48,266 bases of DNA from positions 1 through 48,266 of IMG/VR virus record IMGVR_UViG_3300035232_000630. One strand, given 5' to 3'. The translations under genes and the position numbers were made by a program. Source of the stretch: a virus. Under the pieces are notes generated by a model. It was not told the DNA's origin. It was given only the letters and a program-made list of their open reading frames with translations, and made no database searches. Shown here piece after piece: positions 8,207-15,727 of the stretch (positions are counted from its first letter, which is position 1; the number at the start of each line of letters is the position of its first letter).

Positions 8207-8773
8207 ATGCTTGAACACTTTTTATTACCTGACCTTGAAATAGACAAACAGCTATTCAGTAAAAAAGTACATGAACAATGTAACACCTGGGGACATTTTG
8301 GAACTGGGCGTTTTAAGTTTTTTGTCGGATTGCCCGATGACGAAACATTAGATTATTTAGATAACACTTTTCAAAATGCCGGAGATATTATTGTACGAGT
8401 AAACTACAATAGAGTTAAGGCAAATAATATCATTGGGCCGCATACTGATTACGAAAGCGGTTGTACACTTAACATACCAATTGAAGGTGACTTTGCAAAT
8501 AGTTCATTAGATCATTATGAATGGACTGAACCAGTTACAGTTATTTCACCAGCACAAGACTTTGATAATGTTCCAGAAAGTAGATTTTATCCACATAGTG
8601 AAATAGAAGAACAAATTAGTTATACTGTCCCTATTTGCTTTGATACACGTATACCACATGGTGTTACAAATCAAACGGCACAAGATAGATTTATATTAGG
8701 TTGCAGTTTTCATACAGACTTAACAAACGCAGATTTAAAACGTATGTATGATGCAGGAGAGTTACTTAAATGA
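8207..8773 (+). CDS. 2OG-Fe(II) oxygenase-like protein
   Basis: A 188-residue protein with the facial-triad pattern of Fe(II)/2-oxoglutarate oxygenases: H79-x-D81 in GPHTDYESG, distal H151 in RIPHGVTN, and R161 ten residues on to bind the 2OG carboxylate. The length suits a minimal double-stranded beta-helix. It is a paralogue of the minus-strand gene at 33892-34476, with similar C-terminal ends (TDL...Y..G.L). An AAAGGAG ribosome binding site precedes it. The substrate is unknown; protein side chains or a small metabolite are both possible. Confidence 0.65.
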   Translation: MLEHFLLPDLEIDKQLFSKKVHEQCNTWGHFGTGRFKFFVGLPDDETLDYLDNTFQNAGDIIVRVNYNRVKANNIIGPHTDYESGCTLNIPIEGDFANSSLDHYEWTEPVTVISPAQDFDNVPESRFYPHSEIEEQISYTVPICFDTRIPHGVTNQTAQDRFILGCSFHTDLTNADLKRMYDAGELLK

Positions 8774-9015
8774 CCAGTGTTATTGGGCATAATAGTAAAA
8801 GCAAACTTATAATTGATCTTAATGACATATATGATCAAAGAGCTAGGAAGAAAAAAGAACTTGATTTTTATACTAAAGAATTAGAAAAGTTAATGAAAAA
8901 ACTTGGTATGATACAACACGAAATTGGTGTTAATGAAGCAATTATTAGGCTAATTGAAAATGAACAAATATTAGATTTACAGGAAGCTATTAGAGAAAAA
9001 AGGAAATCATTATGA
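8770..9015 (+). CDS. small coiled-coil protein
   Basis: An 81-residue, highly charged helical protein. Residues about 22-78 have regular spacing of Leu/Ile among Lys and Glu, as in a coiled coil. It overlaps the oxygenase stop (ATGA) and is itself overlapped by the next small gene. Function unknown; a structural or scaffolding helper is possible. Confidence 0.55.
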   Translation: MTSVIGHNSKSKLIIDLNDIYDQRARKKKELDFYTKELEKLMKKLGMIQHEIGVNEAIIRLIENEQILDLQEAIREKRKSL

Positions 9016-9191
9016 GTATACTTAATAACGAATATACCCAACCGTGTGTGTACGATAGTGGGCTTTGGGTTACTTTAATGTGTCCACATTCTTTTACCGA
9101 AAGCACCAAAATAGTTGTTAAAGATGATAAGTATATACAGTACGAAAAGACAGGATTGTTTAAGGTTACAAATAATTATGTAAGGAAGTAA
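9012..9191 (+). CDS. very small hypothetical protein, 59 aa
   Basis: The ATG at 9012 overlaps the stop of the coiled-coil gene in the ATGA arrangement used throughout the window, and the frame runs to TAA at 9189-9191. The product has two Cys (residues 12 and 24) and a mixed beta-like pattern. The tight coupling supports translation; no function is recognisable. Confidence 0.45.
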   Translation: MSILNNEYTQPCVYDSGLWVTLMCPHSFTESTKIVVKDDKYIQYEKTGLFKVTNNYVRK

Positions 9192-9192
9192 A

Positions 9193-9324
9193 CTGGAAAA
9201 ACATGTAAACAAGTGCAAATCTTGTGGTCATGACTGCCACTGTAGAGATGTAAATTGTAAACACTGCGTTAATGACGTTTGCGGTGTATGTAAATGTAAG
9301 GATAGCGATAATGAGAGCAAATGA
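9193..9324 (+). CDS. cysteine-rich micro-protein (possible CTG start)
   Basis: A 43-codon frame encodes a product with nine cysteines in closely spaced pairs (CKSCGHDCHC and CKHC, then CGVCKC). The pattern strongly suggests a metal-binding knuckle. No ATG, GTG or TTG is available in frame after the preceding stop. The best start is CTG at 9193, near an AGGAAG sequence that overlaps the previous stop. The CKHC and CxC motifs reappear in the protein at 9553-10191. Its end overlaps the next start. Confidence 0.4.
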   Translation: MEKHVNKCKSCGHDCHCRDVNCKHCVNDVCGVCKCKDSDNESK

Positions 9325-9532
9325 ATTTATAAAAGAAGAAGCAACAGCAGGCGCTACTAGTGCTAGTATGATGGCTAGTATATCAAGTGTAGTTGGCGGT
9401 AAACGTAAAATTACTAAAACAGGTAGGTATGGCGCACCTAAGGCACCACAAAAACTTAATGCAGATGGTACCGCAGTAAATGCACTAGATATGAAAAATA
9501 ATGTCATGGGCGGCAAAACAATAAAAAGATAA
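9311..9532 (+). CDS. small hypothetical protein, 73 aa
   Basis: Start 9311 (MRANEFIKEE) is preferred over an upstream in-frame ATG because the longer version would lie over the Cys-rich micro-gene. The N-terminus 'RANEFI.EE' resembles short headers of marine phage structural-operon proteins. A Ser/Ala/Gly-rich stretch is followed by a basic tail. No functional motif is visible. Confidence 0.45.
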   Translation: MRANEFIKEEATAGATSASMMASISSVVGGKRKITKTGRYGAPKAPQKLNADGTAVNALDMKNNVMGGKTIKR

Positions 9533-9535
9533 ATA
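9528..9535 (+). promoter_or_regulatory. T4-like late promoter box GATAAATA
   Basis: The GATAAATA octamer lies 17 bases before the start at 9553, with an ACGGAG ribosome binding site between. It is close to the T4 late-promoter core TATAAATA recognised by the gp55 sigma factor, and it recurs before other genes here at comparable spacing. Confidence 0.5.
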
Positions 9536-9552
9536 CTTTGTAACGGAGTTTA

Positions 9553-10191
9553 ATGATGAAGAAAAAAGATATTATGGAAGGCTTGGGCGAATTAGCAGAT
9601 ATTGCAGAGCGTGACCATGAAGTACAAATGGCTCGTGCTGAGCTATACAAATTAGCAAAGTATGCAGTTAAGCTACACGATATGCTAAAACGTGTAAGTG
9701 AAGCAGAAGGCTTAGAAGGCTGGGTACAATCTAAAATTACTAAATCCGCAGACATGATTGGAAGTGTGTATCATCATTTAGACTACGAAGAAAGCCCAAT
9801 GGCGGAGGGTAAAGACAAAAAACCTGTAGCTGATAAAGATAAAATGGTAGTCCGTAAAGTTGATAAAGACGGCAACACTAAAGCATACCAGAACATGAAA
9901 GCAGGCAACCCTAATTACATCGATAAAACTAATGAATCATTAGACGAATCTCAAAAAGACACACACTGCTCAGATAAATGCTGTGGGTCTGATGTTAAAA
10001 GAGAAGACTGTAAATGTGCTCCAGACTGTAAACACTGTAATTGCAACGATGACAGTATTCCAGAAGGCAAAAGTCCTCATAAAAAAGGTACTAAAAAGTA
10101 TAAGAAACACATGGCGGCAAAACATGCTAACATGGGAGAATCTTATAAAGATACCTTAACCAAAAGACTTAAACAAGCAACCCAAAAATAA
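9553..10191 (+). CDS. phage protein with Cys-rich metal-binding-like segment
   Basis: A 212-residue protein. Residues about 1-75 are helical and charged. Residues about 140-172 contain ten cysteines (CSDKCCGSD, CKCAPDCKHCNC) resembling a zinc or iron-binding knuckle. The C-terminus is Lys-rich. Two adjacent ATGs (9553, 9556) could start it, after an ACGGAG ribosome binding site and a GATAAATA box. The Cys segment echoes the micro-protein at 9193-9324. I do not recognise a function. Confidence 0.55.
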   Translation: MMKKKDIMEGLGELADIAERDHEVQMARAELYKLAKYAVKLHDMLKRVSEAEGLEGWVQSKITKSADMIGSVYHHLDYEESPMAEGKDKKPVADKDKMVVRKVDKDGNTKAYQNMKAGNPNYIDKTNESLDESQKDTHCSDKCCGSDVKREDCKCAPDCKHCNCNDDSIPEGKSPHKKGTKKYKKHMAAKHANMGESYKDTLTKRLKQATQK

Positions 10192-10201
10192 AATAAAACA
10201 C

Positions 10202-10230
10202 TTGACAATCACCTAAATATACAGTATAAT
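10202..10230 (+). promoter_or_regulatory. sigma70-type promoter for the dsbA-like gene
   Basis: TTGACA (10202-10207) and TATAAT (10225-10230) are separated by 17 bases. The spacer contains ACCTAAATATA, which also occurs in the queE promoter at 24136-24164. An ACGGAG ribosome binding site and ATG follow at 10261. Confidence 0.8.
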
Positions 10231-10260
10231 ATAAACTGTTATACTTTAACGGAGAGTGAA

Positions 10261-10521
10261 ATGAGTGAACGTACCTATGGTGGCGAAGAAAAGGCGAAGC
10301 TAGAACGTCTTGTAAATGAAGGCGTGACAGTACTACAAGAAGTAGAAGACTTACAGGCTGGATTAAAGGATACTGTAAAAGCAGTAGCCGAAGAACTAGA
10401 TATTAAACCAAGTTTAATTAATAAAGCAATTAAGATTGCACAAAAAGGTGACTGGGCTCGTGTATACGACGAGTTTGATGATCTTGAAACTCTTGTTACT
10501 ACAGTTGGGCGTGATAAGTGA
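10261..10521 (+). CDS. DsbA-like double-stranded DNA-binding protein
   Basis: An 86-residue protein that is nearly all helical and acidic. Its length and pattern (GGEEKAKLERLVNEG, a central helix, then INKAIKIAQKGDW) resemble T4-type DsbA proteins. In T4, DsbA is an 89-residue dsDNA-binding protein implicated in late transcription. The assignment rests on recalled similarity to marine T4-like phage proteins and the size, so it is moderate. A consensus promoter precedes it and a small membrane-protein gene overlaps its stop. Confidence 0.5.
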   Translation: MSERTYGGEEKAKLERLVNEGVTVLQEVEDLQAGLKDTVKAVAEELDIKPSLINKAIKIAQKGDWARVYDEFDDLETLVTTVGRDK

Positions 10522-10793
10522 ATAAAGTAATAGTTTTTTTTAAAGATAGTCATCAAAGTAGTCCACTGGCATTCTATTGCGAAATGATTGAAGCAATATT
10601 TTTAATTAGTGCAAGTGCAATACTCAGCTTTACTATATTAGATCCTGCTACAAAAATATTTGTACCAATGTATCTAATTGGTAGTTTGCTTGGTATTGTT
10701 AGTGGAGTAATTCGAAATGCGGCATTTGTGGTTATACTATGTAGTTGGTTTACATTAATGAATGCATACGCATTAGTACAACTGTTTTTATGA
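10518..10793 (+). CDS. small integral membrane protein
   Basis: A 91-residue protein starting at GTG 10518, which overlaps the previous stop. It has about three hydrophobic segments (around residues 20-42, 48-65 and 66-90) and few charges after residue 25, so it should sit in the host inner membrane. Function unknown; phage membrane proteins of this size include holins, anti-holins and exclusion proteins, but no specific signature is present. Confidence 0.55.
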   Translation: MNKVIVFFKDSHQSSPLAFYCEMIEAIFLISASAILSFTILDPATKIFVPMYLIGSLLGIVSGVIRNAAFVVILCSWFTLMNAYALVQLFL

Positions 10794-11359
10794 GAATACT
10801 AGTTGCTGGAGATAGCTTTGCGGCACAATGGCCAGGCAACAATGGTTGGGTTAAATTACTTGCAAAAGAATTTGATGTGACTAACGTTGCTCAGGCCGGT
10901 GTTAGTGAGTATAAAATATTAAAGCAACTAAAACAAGAAAACATAGATGATTACGATTGTATTATCGTAAGTCATACAAGTCCTAGTAGAGTACATACAC
11001 CAAGTCATCCTTTACATAAACATGGTTTACATAAAGATTGTGATTTATTGTATAACGATATTGATCGAACAAGTTTCTTTAACCGTAGTCTATCAGCCGC
11101 AAAAGGCTATTTTAAATATCATTACGATGACCAATATCATTGCGATATATACCATCTATTACGGAAAGAAATTAATAATATATTAGCAACAAAAAATTAC
11201 ATTAGCATGTCACATATAGATATTGCAAAATTATTTATTGTTGAAGATAAACATATTGATTTTAGTGAATTTTGGAAAGAGAACAAAGGCAAAGAAAACC
11301 ACTATAGTAAAAAAGGCAACCAGAAACTGTGCAATATAATTGTTGACGCAGTTAAATAA
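10790..11359 (+). CDS. SGNH-hydrolase-like protein
   Basis: A 189-residue protein beginning MRILVAGDSFAAQW. GDSF is block I of SGNH/GDSL esterases and acetyltransferases, with Ser as nucleophile. A downstream Asn/Gly block, and a terminal HYSKKGNQK segment that could supply the catalytic His, fit the fold. The start at 10790 overlaps the membrane-protein stop; an upstream in-frame ATG would lie inside that gene. Two further SGNH-like proteins occur in the window (23329-24150 and 34460-34996). The substrate is unknown; deacylation of surface glycans or lipids is typical of the family. Confidence 0.55.
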   Translation: MRILVAGDSFAAQWPGNNGWVKLLAKEFDVTNVAQAGVSEYKILKQLKQENIDDYDCIIVSHTSPSRVHTPSHPLHKHGLHKDCDLLYNDIDRTSFFNRSLSAAKGYFKYHYDDQYHCDIYHLLRKEINNILATKNYISMSHIDIAKLFIVEDKHIDFSEFWKENKGKENHYSKKGNQKLCNIIVDAVK

Positions 11360-11371
11360 ACATGTTATAAT
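11343..11371 (+). promoter_or_regulatory. sigma70-type promoter for DNA polymerase
   Basis: TTGACG (11343-11348) and TATAAT (11366-11371) are separated by 17 bases. They overlap the 3' end of the SGNH-like gene. A leader of about 60 bases carrying a hairpin precedes the polymerase start. Confidence 0.75.
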
Positions 11372-11408
11372 AATAACAATACGCTGTATAATCGGCATGT
11401 AGAAGGCA

Positions 11409-11426
11409 CGTTGGCCATAAGCAACG
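11409..11426 (+). promoter_or_regulatory. putative gp43 translational operator hairpin
   Basis: CGTTG (11409-11413) pairs perfectly with CAACG (11422-11426) around an 8-base loop, GCCATAAG. The ribosome binding site AAGGAG follows immediately at 11427-11432 and the polymerase ATG at 11437. T4 gp43 represses its own translation by binding a hairpin with a 5-bp stem and 8-base loop next to its ribosome binding site. The geometry and position here are the same, though the loop sequence differs from T4 as I recall it. Confidence 0.55.
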
Positions 11427-11436
11427 AAGGAGCAAA

Positions 11437-14106
11437 ATGAGTTACGTAGACGCACTGTTTGACCGCGACCATGATCAGATCAAGGTAGTTGAACGCAAAG
11501 ACGGAAAGAGATCTTTCCGTGAATATCCTGTAAAATATACATTCTATTACAAAGATCAAAGAGGCAAGTACAAAAGTGTGTACGGAGATCCTCTAAGTCG
11601 TATTGTATGTAAAAACACAAAAGACTTTCGTAAAGAAGTTGCTATTAATAGAGATAAGCAACTATTTGAAAGCGACATTAATCCTATATTCCAATGTTTA
11701 AGTGAAAACTATCTTAATCAAGATGCACCTAAACTAAACATTGCATTTTTCGATATTGAAACAGACTTTGATCCAGAGCGTGGCTTTGCTGATCCTAGTG
11801 ATCCGTTCATGCCTATTACAAGTATAAGTGTATATTTGCAATGGATGGAAACAATGGTATGTTTAGCAGTACCTCCCAAGACACTTACTATGGAAGAAGC
11901 ACACAAGACACTTGAAGGTATTGACAATGTAATTCTATATGAAAAAGAAAGTGAAATGATTGATACTTTCTTAACACTAATTGAAGATGCTGATGTATTA
12001 AGTGGTTGGAATAGTGAAGGATATGATATTCCGTACACAGTAAACAGAACTAGCCGTGTACTAAGCAAAGATGACACACGTAGATTTTGTTTATGGGGGC
12101 AACTTCCGAAAAAACGTATGTATGAAAAGTTTGGTAAAGAAAGTGAAACATTTGATCTAGTAGGTCGTGTACATTTAGACAGTTTAAACTTGTATCGTAA
12201 GTATACGTATGAAGAAAGACACAGCTATAGACTTGATGCTATTGGAGAGATCGAAGTAGGTGAGAACAAAGTTCCGTATGAAGGAACACTTGACGCACTT
12301 TACAACAACGACTTTAGAAAGTTTATTGAATATAATATTCAAGATACTGCACTACTTGACAAACTAGATAAAAAATTACGTTTTATTGATCTAAGTAACG
12401 AACTAGCACACGCTAATACTGTTATGCTACAAACTACAATGGGTGCTGTTGCTGTTACAGAACAGGCTATTGTTAACGAAGCACATCACAGAGGTTTACA
12501 AGTTCCTAATAGGCAGAAACGTGATGATGAAAACACGCAGGCGGCTGGTGCGTATGTTGCATTTCCTAAAAAGGGCTTACACAAATGGATAGGTTCAATG
12601 GATTTAAATTCACTATATCCTAGTGTTATTCGTGCATTGAATATGGCGCCTGAAACTGTTATAGGACAGATACGTCCAGACATGAGCGATGCCCGTGTAC
12701 ATGAAGATATGGGGCTAAAGAAAAAGAGCTTTGCAGGTAGTTGGGAAGGACGTTTTGCTACAGAAGAATACGATGCTGTTATGGAACAAAAACGTGACAT
12801 TTCTCTTAATGTAGACTTTGAAAACGGAGAGACTGTAGTAATGAGCGGTGCAGAAGTTCATCGACTTATATTTGATAGTAATAATCCTTGGATGCTTAGT
12901 GCTAACGGTACTATCTTTACAACAGAGTTTGAAGGTGTTATTCCAGGCATTCTAAAGCGTTGGTATAGCGAACGTAAAGACTTACAGAAGATGCTTAAAA
13001 AAGCAAAAGATGCAGGCAACGCCGCAGAGATTGAGTACTGGGACAAACGACAGCTAGTTAAGAAGATTAACTTGAACAGTTTGTATGGTGCGATTCTTAA
13101 TCCTGGTTGTAGATTCTTTGATAAACGTATTGGACAAAGTACAACACTAACAGGACGCACTATTGTTAAGCATATGTCAGCAGAAGTTAACAAAACTATT
13201 ACAGGCACATATGATCATACAGGTGAAGCAATGATATATGGCGACACTGACTCTTGTTACTTTAGTGCATGGCCTGCTTTGAAGGCAGATGTTGAAGCTG
13301 GAAAAGTACCTTGGAGCAAGGAAAATGTTATTACACTTTATGATCAAGTTTGCGAAGCGGCGAACTTAACATTTCCTGAAATGATGCAAAAATCATTTCA
13401 TTGTCCAAAGAGTAGGTCGGACGTTATTGCGGCGGCTAGAGAAATTGTAGCTGAAAGCGGATTGTTTATTACTAAAAAGCGTTATGCGGCACTAGTTACA
13501 GACATTGAAGGCTTTAGAACAGATGTTGATGGTAAAGCAGGCAAAGTAAAAGCAATGGGCTTAGACTTGCGTAGATCAGATACACCTGTGTTTATGCAAG
13601 AGTTCCTAAGTGAGCTATTACTTATGGTACTTACAGACAAACCGCAACAAGAAGTATTAGATAGAATCACTGTGTTTAGACAAGACTTCCATGAACGTCC
13701 CGGATACGAAAAAGGTTCGCCTAAACGTGCAAACAAAGTCGGTCACTATCAGCGTTTAGAAGAAAAGCAAGGCAAGGCAAATATGCCAGGCCATGTACGA
13801 GCAAGTATTAACTGGAATACACTAAAGCGTATGAACGGCGACAAGTATTCACAAGAGATTGTTGACGGTATGAAAGTTATTGTTTGTAAACTAAAACAGA
13901 ATCCGCTGGGTTATACAAGTGTAGCATATCCAACAGACGAGCTTCACATACCTGATTGGTTCAAAGAACTGCCATTTGACGATTCAGCAATGGCAGAAAC
14001 AATTATTGATAACAAACTAGACAACTTAATTGGTGTGCTTAACTATCCACTAGAAGATACTAAGCGACACAACACATTTACAAGTTTGTTTGACTTTGGA
14101 GAGTAA
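11437..14106 (+). CDS. 43: T4-type family B DNA polymerase (gp43)
   Basis: The 889-residue product matches T4 gp43 in length (898). It has the 3'-5' exonuclease motif FDIETDF (D106, E108), a polymerase motif A DLNSLYPS beginning at D389, a KKINLNSLYG segment, and motif C YGDTDS with D603 and D605. It is the replicative polymerase and proofreader. An AAGGAG ribosome binding site precedes the ATG, with the probable autoregulatory hairpin just upstream and a sigma70 promoter before that. A clamp gene lies about 2.4 kb downstream, while the clamp loader and helicase genes are outside the window. Confidence 0.97.
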   Translation: MSYVDALFDRDHDQIKVVERKDGKRSFREYPVKYTFYYKDQRGKYKSVYGDPLSRIVCKNTKDFRKEVAINRDKQLFESDINPIFQCLSENYLNQDAPKLNIAFFDIETDFDPERGFADPSDPFMPITSISVYLQWMETMVCLAVPPKTLTMEEAHKTLEGIDNVILYEKESEMIDTFLTLIEDADVLSGWNSEGYDIPYTVNRTSRVLSKDDTRRFCLWGQLPKKRMYEKFGKESETFDLVGRVHLDSLNLYRKYTYEERHSYRLDAIGEIEVGENKVPYEGTLDALYNNDFRKFIEYNIQDTALLDKLDKKLRFIDLSNELAHANTVMLQTTMGAVAVTEQAIVNEAHHRGLQVPNRQKRDDENTQAAGAYVAFPKKGLHKWIGSMDLNSLYPSVIRALNMAPETVIGQIRPDMSDARVHEDMGLKKKSFAGSWEGRFATEEYDAVMEQKRDISLNVDFENGETVVMSGAEVHRLIFDSNNPWMLSANGTIFTTEFEGVIPGILKRWYSERKDLQKMLKKAKDAGNAAEIEYWDKRQLVKKINLNSLYGAILNPGCRFFDKRIGQSTTLTGRTIVKHMSAEVNKTITGTYDHTGEAMIYGDTDSCYFSAWPALKADVEAGKVPWSKENVITLYDQVCEAANLTFPEMMQKSFHCPKSRSDVIAAAREIVAESGLFITKKRYAALVTDIEGFRTDVDGKAGKVKAMGLDLRRSDTPVFMQEFLSELLLMVLTDKPQQEVLDRITVFRQDFHERPGYEKGSPKRANKVGHYQRLEEKQGKANMPGHVRASINWNTLKRMNGDKYSQEIVDGMKVIVCKLKQNPLGYTSVAYPTDELHIPDWFKELPFDDSAMAETIIDNKLDNLIGVLNYPLEDTKRHNTFTSLFDFGE

Positions 14107-14108
14107 TT

Positions 14109-14300
14109 ATGTGGATGTTAGTTTTTATATATTTTTATGAAGTTACCCCGTATGTAGAACTTGTTTCTGGACACACAACTATGATGGAATGTTTTCAAGC
14201 AAGAGAAGCACTTAGCGAAGAGGTAGGTAAAGGTAGTGGCTATTTCAAACCTGAACAGCAAGCAATTTGTATTAATATGAATGAAGGCGAAGAAATATGA
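14109..14300 (+). CDS. small protein with hydrophobic N-terminus
   Basis: A 63-residue protein with a hydrophobic, aromatic N-terminal stretch (MWMLVFIYFYE) that may insert in membrane, followed by a polar part with two Cys (residues 29 and 54). The start lies 2 bases after the polymerase stop and the end overlaps the cupin gene by four bases. Function unknown. Confidence 0.5.
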   Translation: MWMLVFIYFYEVTPYVELVSGHTTMMECFQAREALSEEVGKGSGYFKPEQQAICINMNEGEEI

Positions 14301-14626
14301 GAGTAAGTGTAAATGATATAGGAGGCGAAGTTGCTAAGGAAGATGAAAGATATATTGTTAAAGATAATACGACATTAAAAAATTTAGTAGTAAGTAGTAC
14401 ACGCCTAAACCCACGCAAGGCAACAACAGGCCATAAGCACCCCGGACAAGAAGAAGTATATTACTTTATTGAAGGAACAGGTAAAATGGAACTTGATGAC
14501 GAAACAATTAAAGTACAGCCAGGCGATGTAGTATTAATTGAAGATGGTGTATTTCACCGAGTGCATGCAGGTATGTATGAAGAGCTATACTTTATTTGTG
14601 TGTTTGACGGTAAGAGGAATCATTAA
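14297..14626 (+). CDS. cupin-fold protein
   Basis: A 109-residue single-domain cupin. The first motif is GHKHPGQEEVYYFIEGTG, with metal ligands His, His and Glu. The second is PGDVVLIEDGVFHRV, with the last His. Such proteins are metal-dependent isomerases, epimerases or sugar-binding enzymes. It begins a four-gene run with a cytidylyltransferase, a phosphomannomutase-like HAD protein and a nucleotide-sugar dehydrogenase, so a sugar-phosphate isomerase or epimerase role is a reasonable inference. Overlaps on both sides indicate one operon. Confidence 0.75.
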   Translation: MRVSVNDIGGEVAKEDERYIVKDNTTLKNLVVSSTRLNPRKATTGHKHPGQEEVYYFIEGTGKMELDDETIKVQPGDVVLIEDGVFHRVHAGMYEELYFICVFDGKRNH

Positions 14627-15030
14627 TGAAAGTAGGATTTACCTGTAGTACTTTTGACTTATTACACGCAGGCCATTTGATTATGTTGCGTGAAGCAAAA
14701 GAACAATGTGACTATCTTATATGCGGATTGCAAGTTGATCCAAGTATAGATAGAAAAGAAAAGAACGCACCAGTACAAACAGTAGTAGAGCGTTATACAC
14801 AACTAAAAGGTGTTGAATATGTAGATGAAATTATTCCATACGGCACTGAAGAAGACCTCGAAGACATCCTTAGTATGTATCCAATTGATGTACGTATACT
14901 AGGTGAAGAATATCGAGACAAAGACTTTACAGGCAAAGATATTTGTCGTAAACGTGATATTGAATTACACTTTAACAAGCGAGATCATCGCTTTAGTTCA
15001 AGTGATTTACGGAGAAGAGTTTGTGAATAA
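14626..15030 (+). CDS. glycerol-3-phosphate cytidylyltransferase-like enzyme
   Basis: A 134-residue protein of TagD/GCT type. It has CSTFDLLHAGH with H14 and H17 of the HxGH signature, a central RYTQLKG, and RFSSSDLRRR near the C-terminus in place of the RxxxISTT motif. The length equals that of B. subtilis TagD (129). These enzymes transfer CMP to a phosphorylated alcohol or sugar, making CDP-glycerol or a similar activated unit. The start shares a base with the cupin stop. The exact substrate cannot be read from the sequence. Confidence 0.78.
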   Translation: MKVGFTCSTFDLLHAGHLIMLREAKEQCDYLICGLQVDPSIDRKEKNAPVQTVVERYTQLKGVEYVDEIIPYGTEEDLEDILSMYPIDVRILGEEYRDKDFTGKDICRKRDIELHFNKRDHRFSSSDLRRRVCE

Positions 15031-15727
15031 ATTTATATTTGATGTTGATGGTACACTAACCCCAAGTCGTGGGAAAATTAATTTAGAATTTAAGCAGTTT
15101 TTTAATACATTTTGTTTAACTAATGATGTATATCTTGTTACAGGTAGTGATAAGCCTAAAACTGTAGAACAAATAAGTGAAGAAACTTATAATTTGGCAA
15201 AACGTGTATATAACTGTTCAGGTTGTGATGTATGGGAAGCTAATAAGTCTGTAAGATCATCAGATTGGAATATGCCTAGAGAACAACTATCTTGGTTAGA
15301 AGATAAACTTGAAGAAAGTCGCTTTGTACTACGCACAGGACAACATGTTGAACAGCGTAATGGTATGGTAAATTTTAGTATTGTTGGCAGAGGTGCTACA
15401 ATAGGCGAACGTAAGCTGTATGTAGAATACGATCAAGAAAACAACGAACGTCAAACTATAGCAGACTTGTTTGAACATAGATTTATTAACATGCAGGCTA
15501 CAGTGGGCGGTGAAACAGGAATTGATATTGCTCCTAAAGGATCAGATAAAAGCCAAATACTTGTAGATTTTGCAGAAGAAGACACTGTACACTTTTTTGG
15601 TGATGCAATGTTTGAAGGCGGCAATGATTATCCTTTAAAAAGATCGTTATGGGAACGCGGTAATAGTTCTACACATCAAGTACATGATTGGAAAGATACA
15701 TGGGCTAAACTAAAGGAGCTCAAATGA
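15023..15727 (+). CDS. eukaryote-type phosphomannomutase-like HAD enzyme
   Basis: A 234-residue protein starting at GTG 15023 after GGAGAAG, overlapping the cytidylyltransferase stop. DVDGTLTPSR (7-16) gives the HAD nucleophile and acid/base Asp pair. The cap region (NGMVNFSIVGR), an E/D-rich YVEYDQ, and HFFGDAMFEGGNDYP near the C-terminus follow the alpha-phosphomannomutase (PMM2) layout closely, at nearly the same length (246). It probably interconverts hexose 6- and 1-phosphates, feeding nucleotide-sugar synthesis. Phage-encoded PMM of this eukaryote-like class is uncommon. A simple sugar phosphatase is the alternative. Confidence 0.75.
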   Translation: MNKFIFDVDGTLTPSRGKINLEFKQFFNTFCLTNDVYLVTGSDKPKTVEQISEETYNLAKRVYNCSGCDVWEANKSVRSSDWNMPREQLSWLEDKLEESRFVLRTGQHVEQRNGMVNFSIVGRGATIGERKLYVEYDQENNERQTIADLFEHRFINMQATVGGETGIDIAPKGSDKSQILVDFAEEDTVHFFGDAMFEGGNDYPLKRSLWERGNSSTHQVHDWKDTWAKLKELK

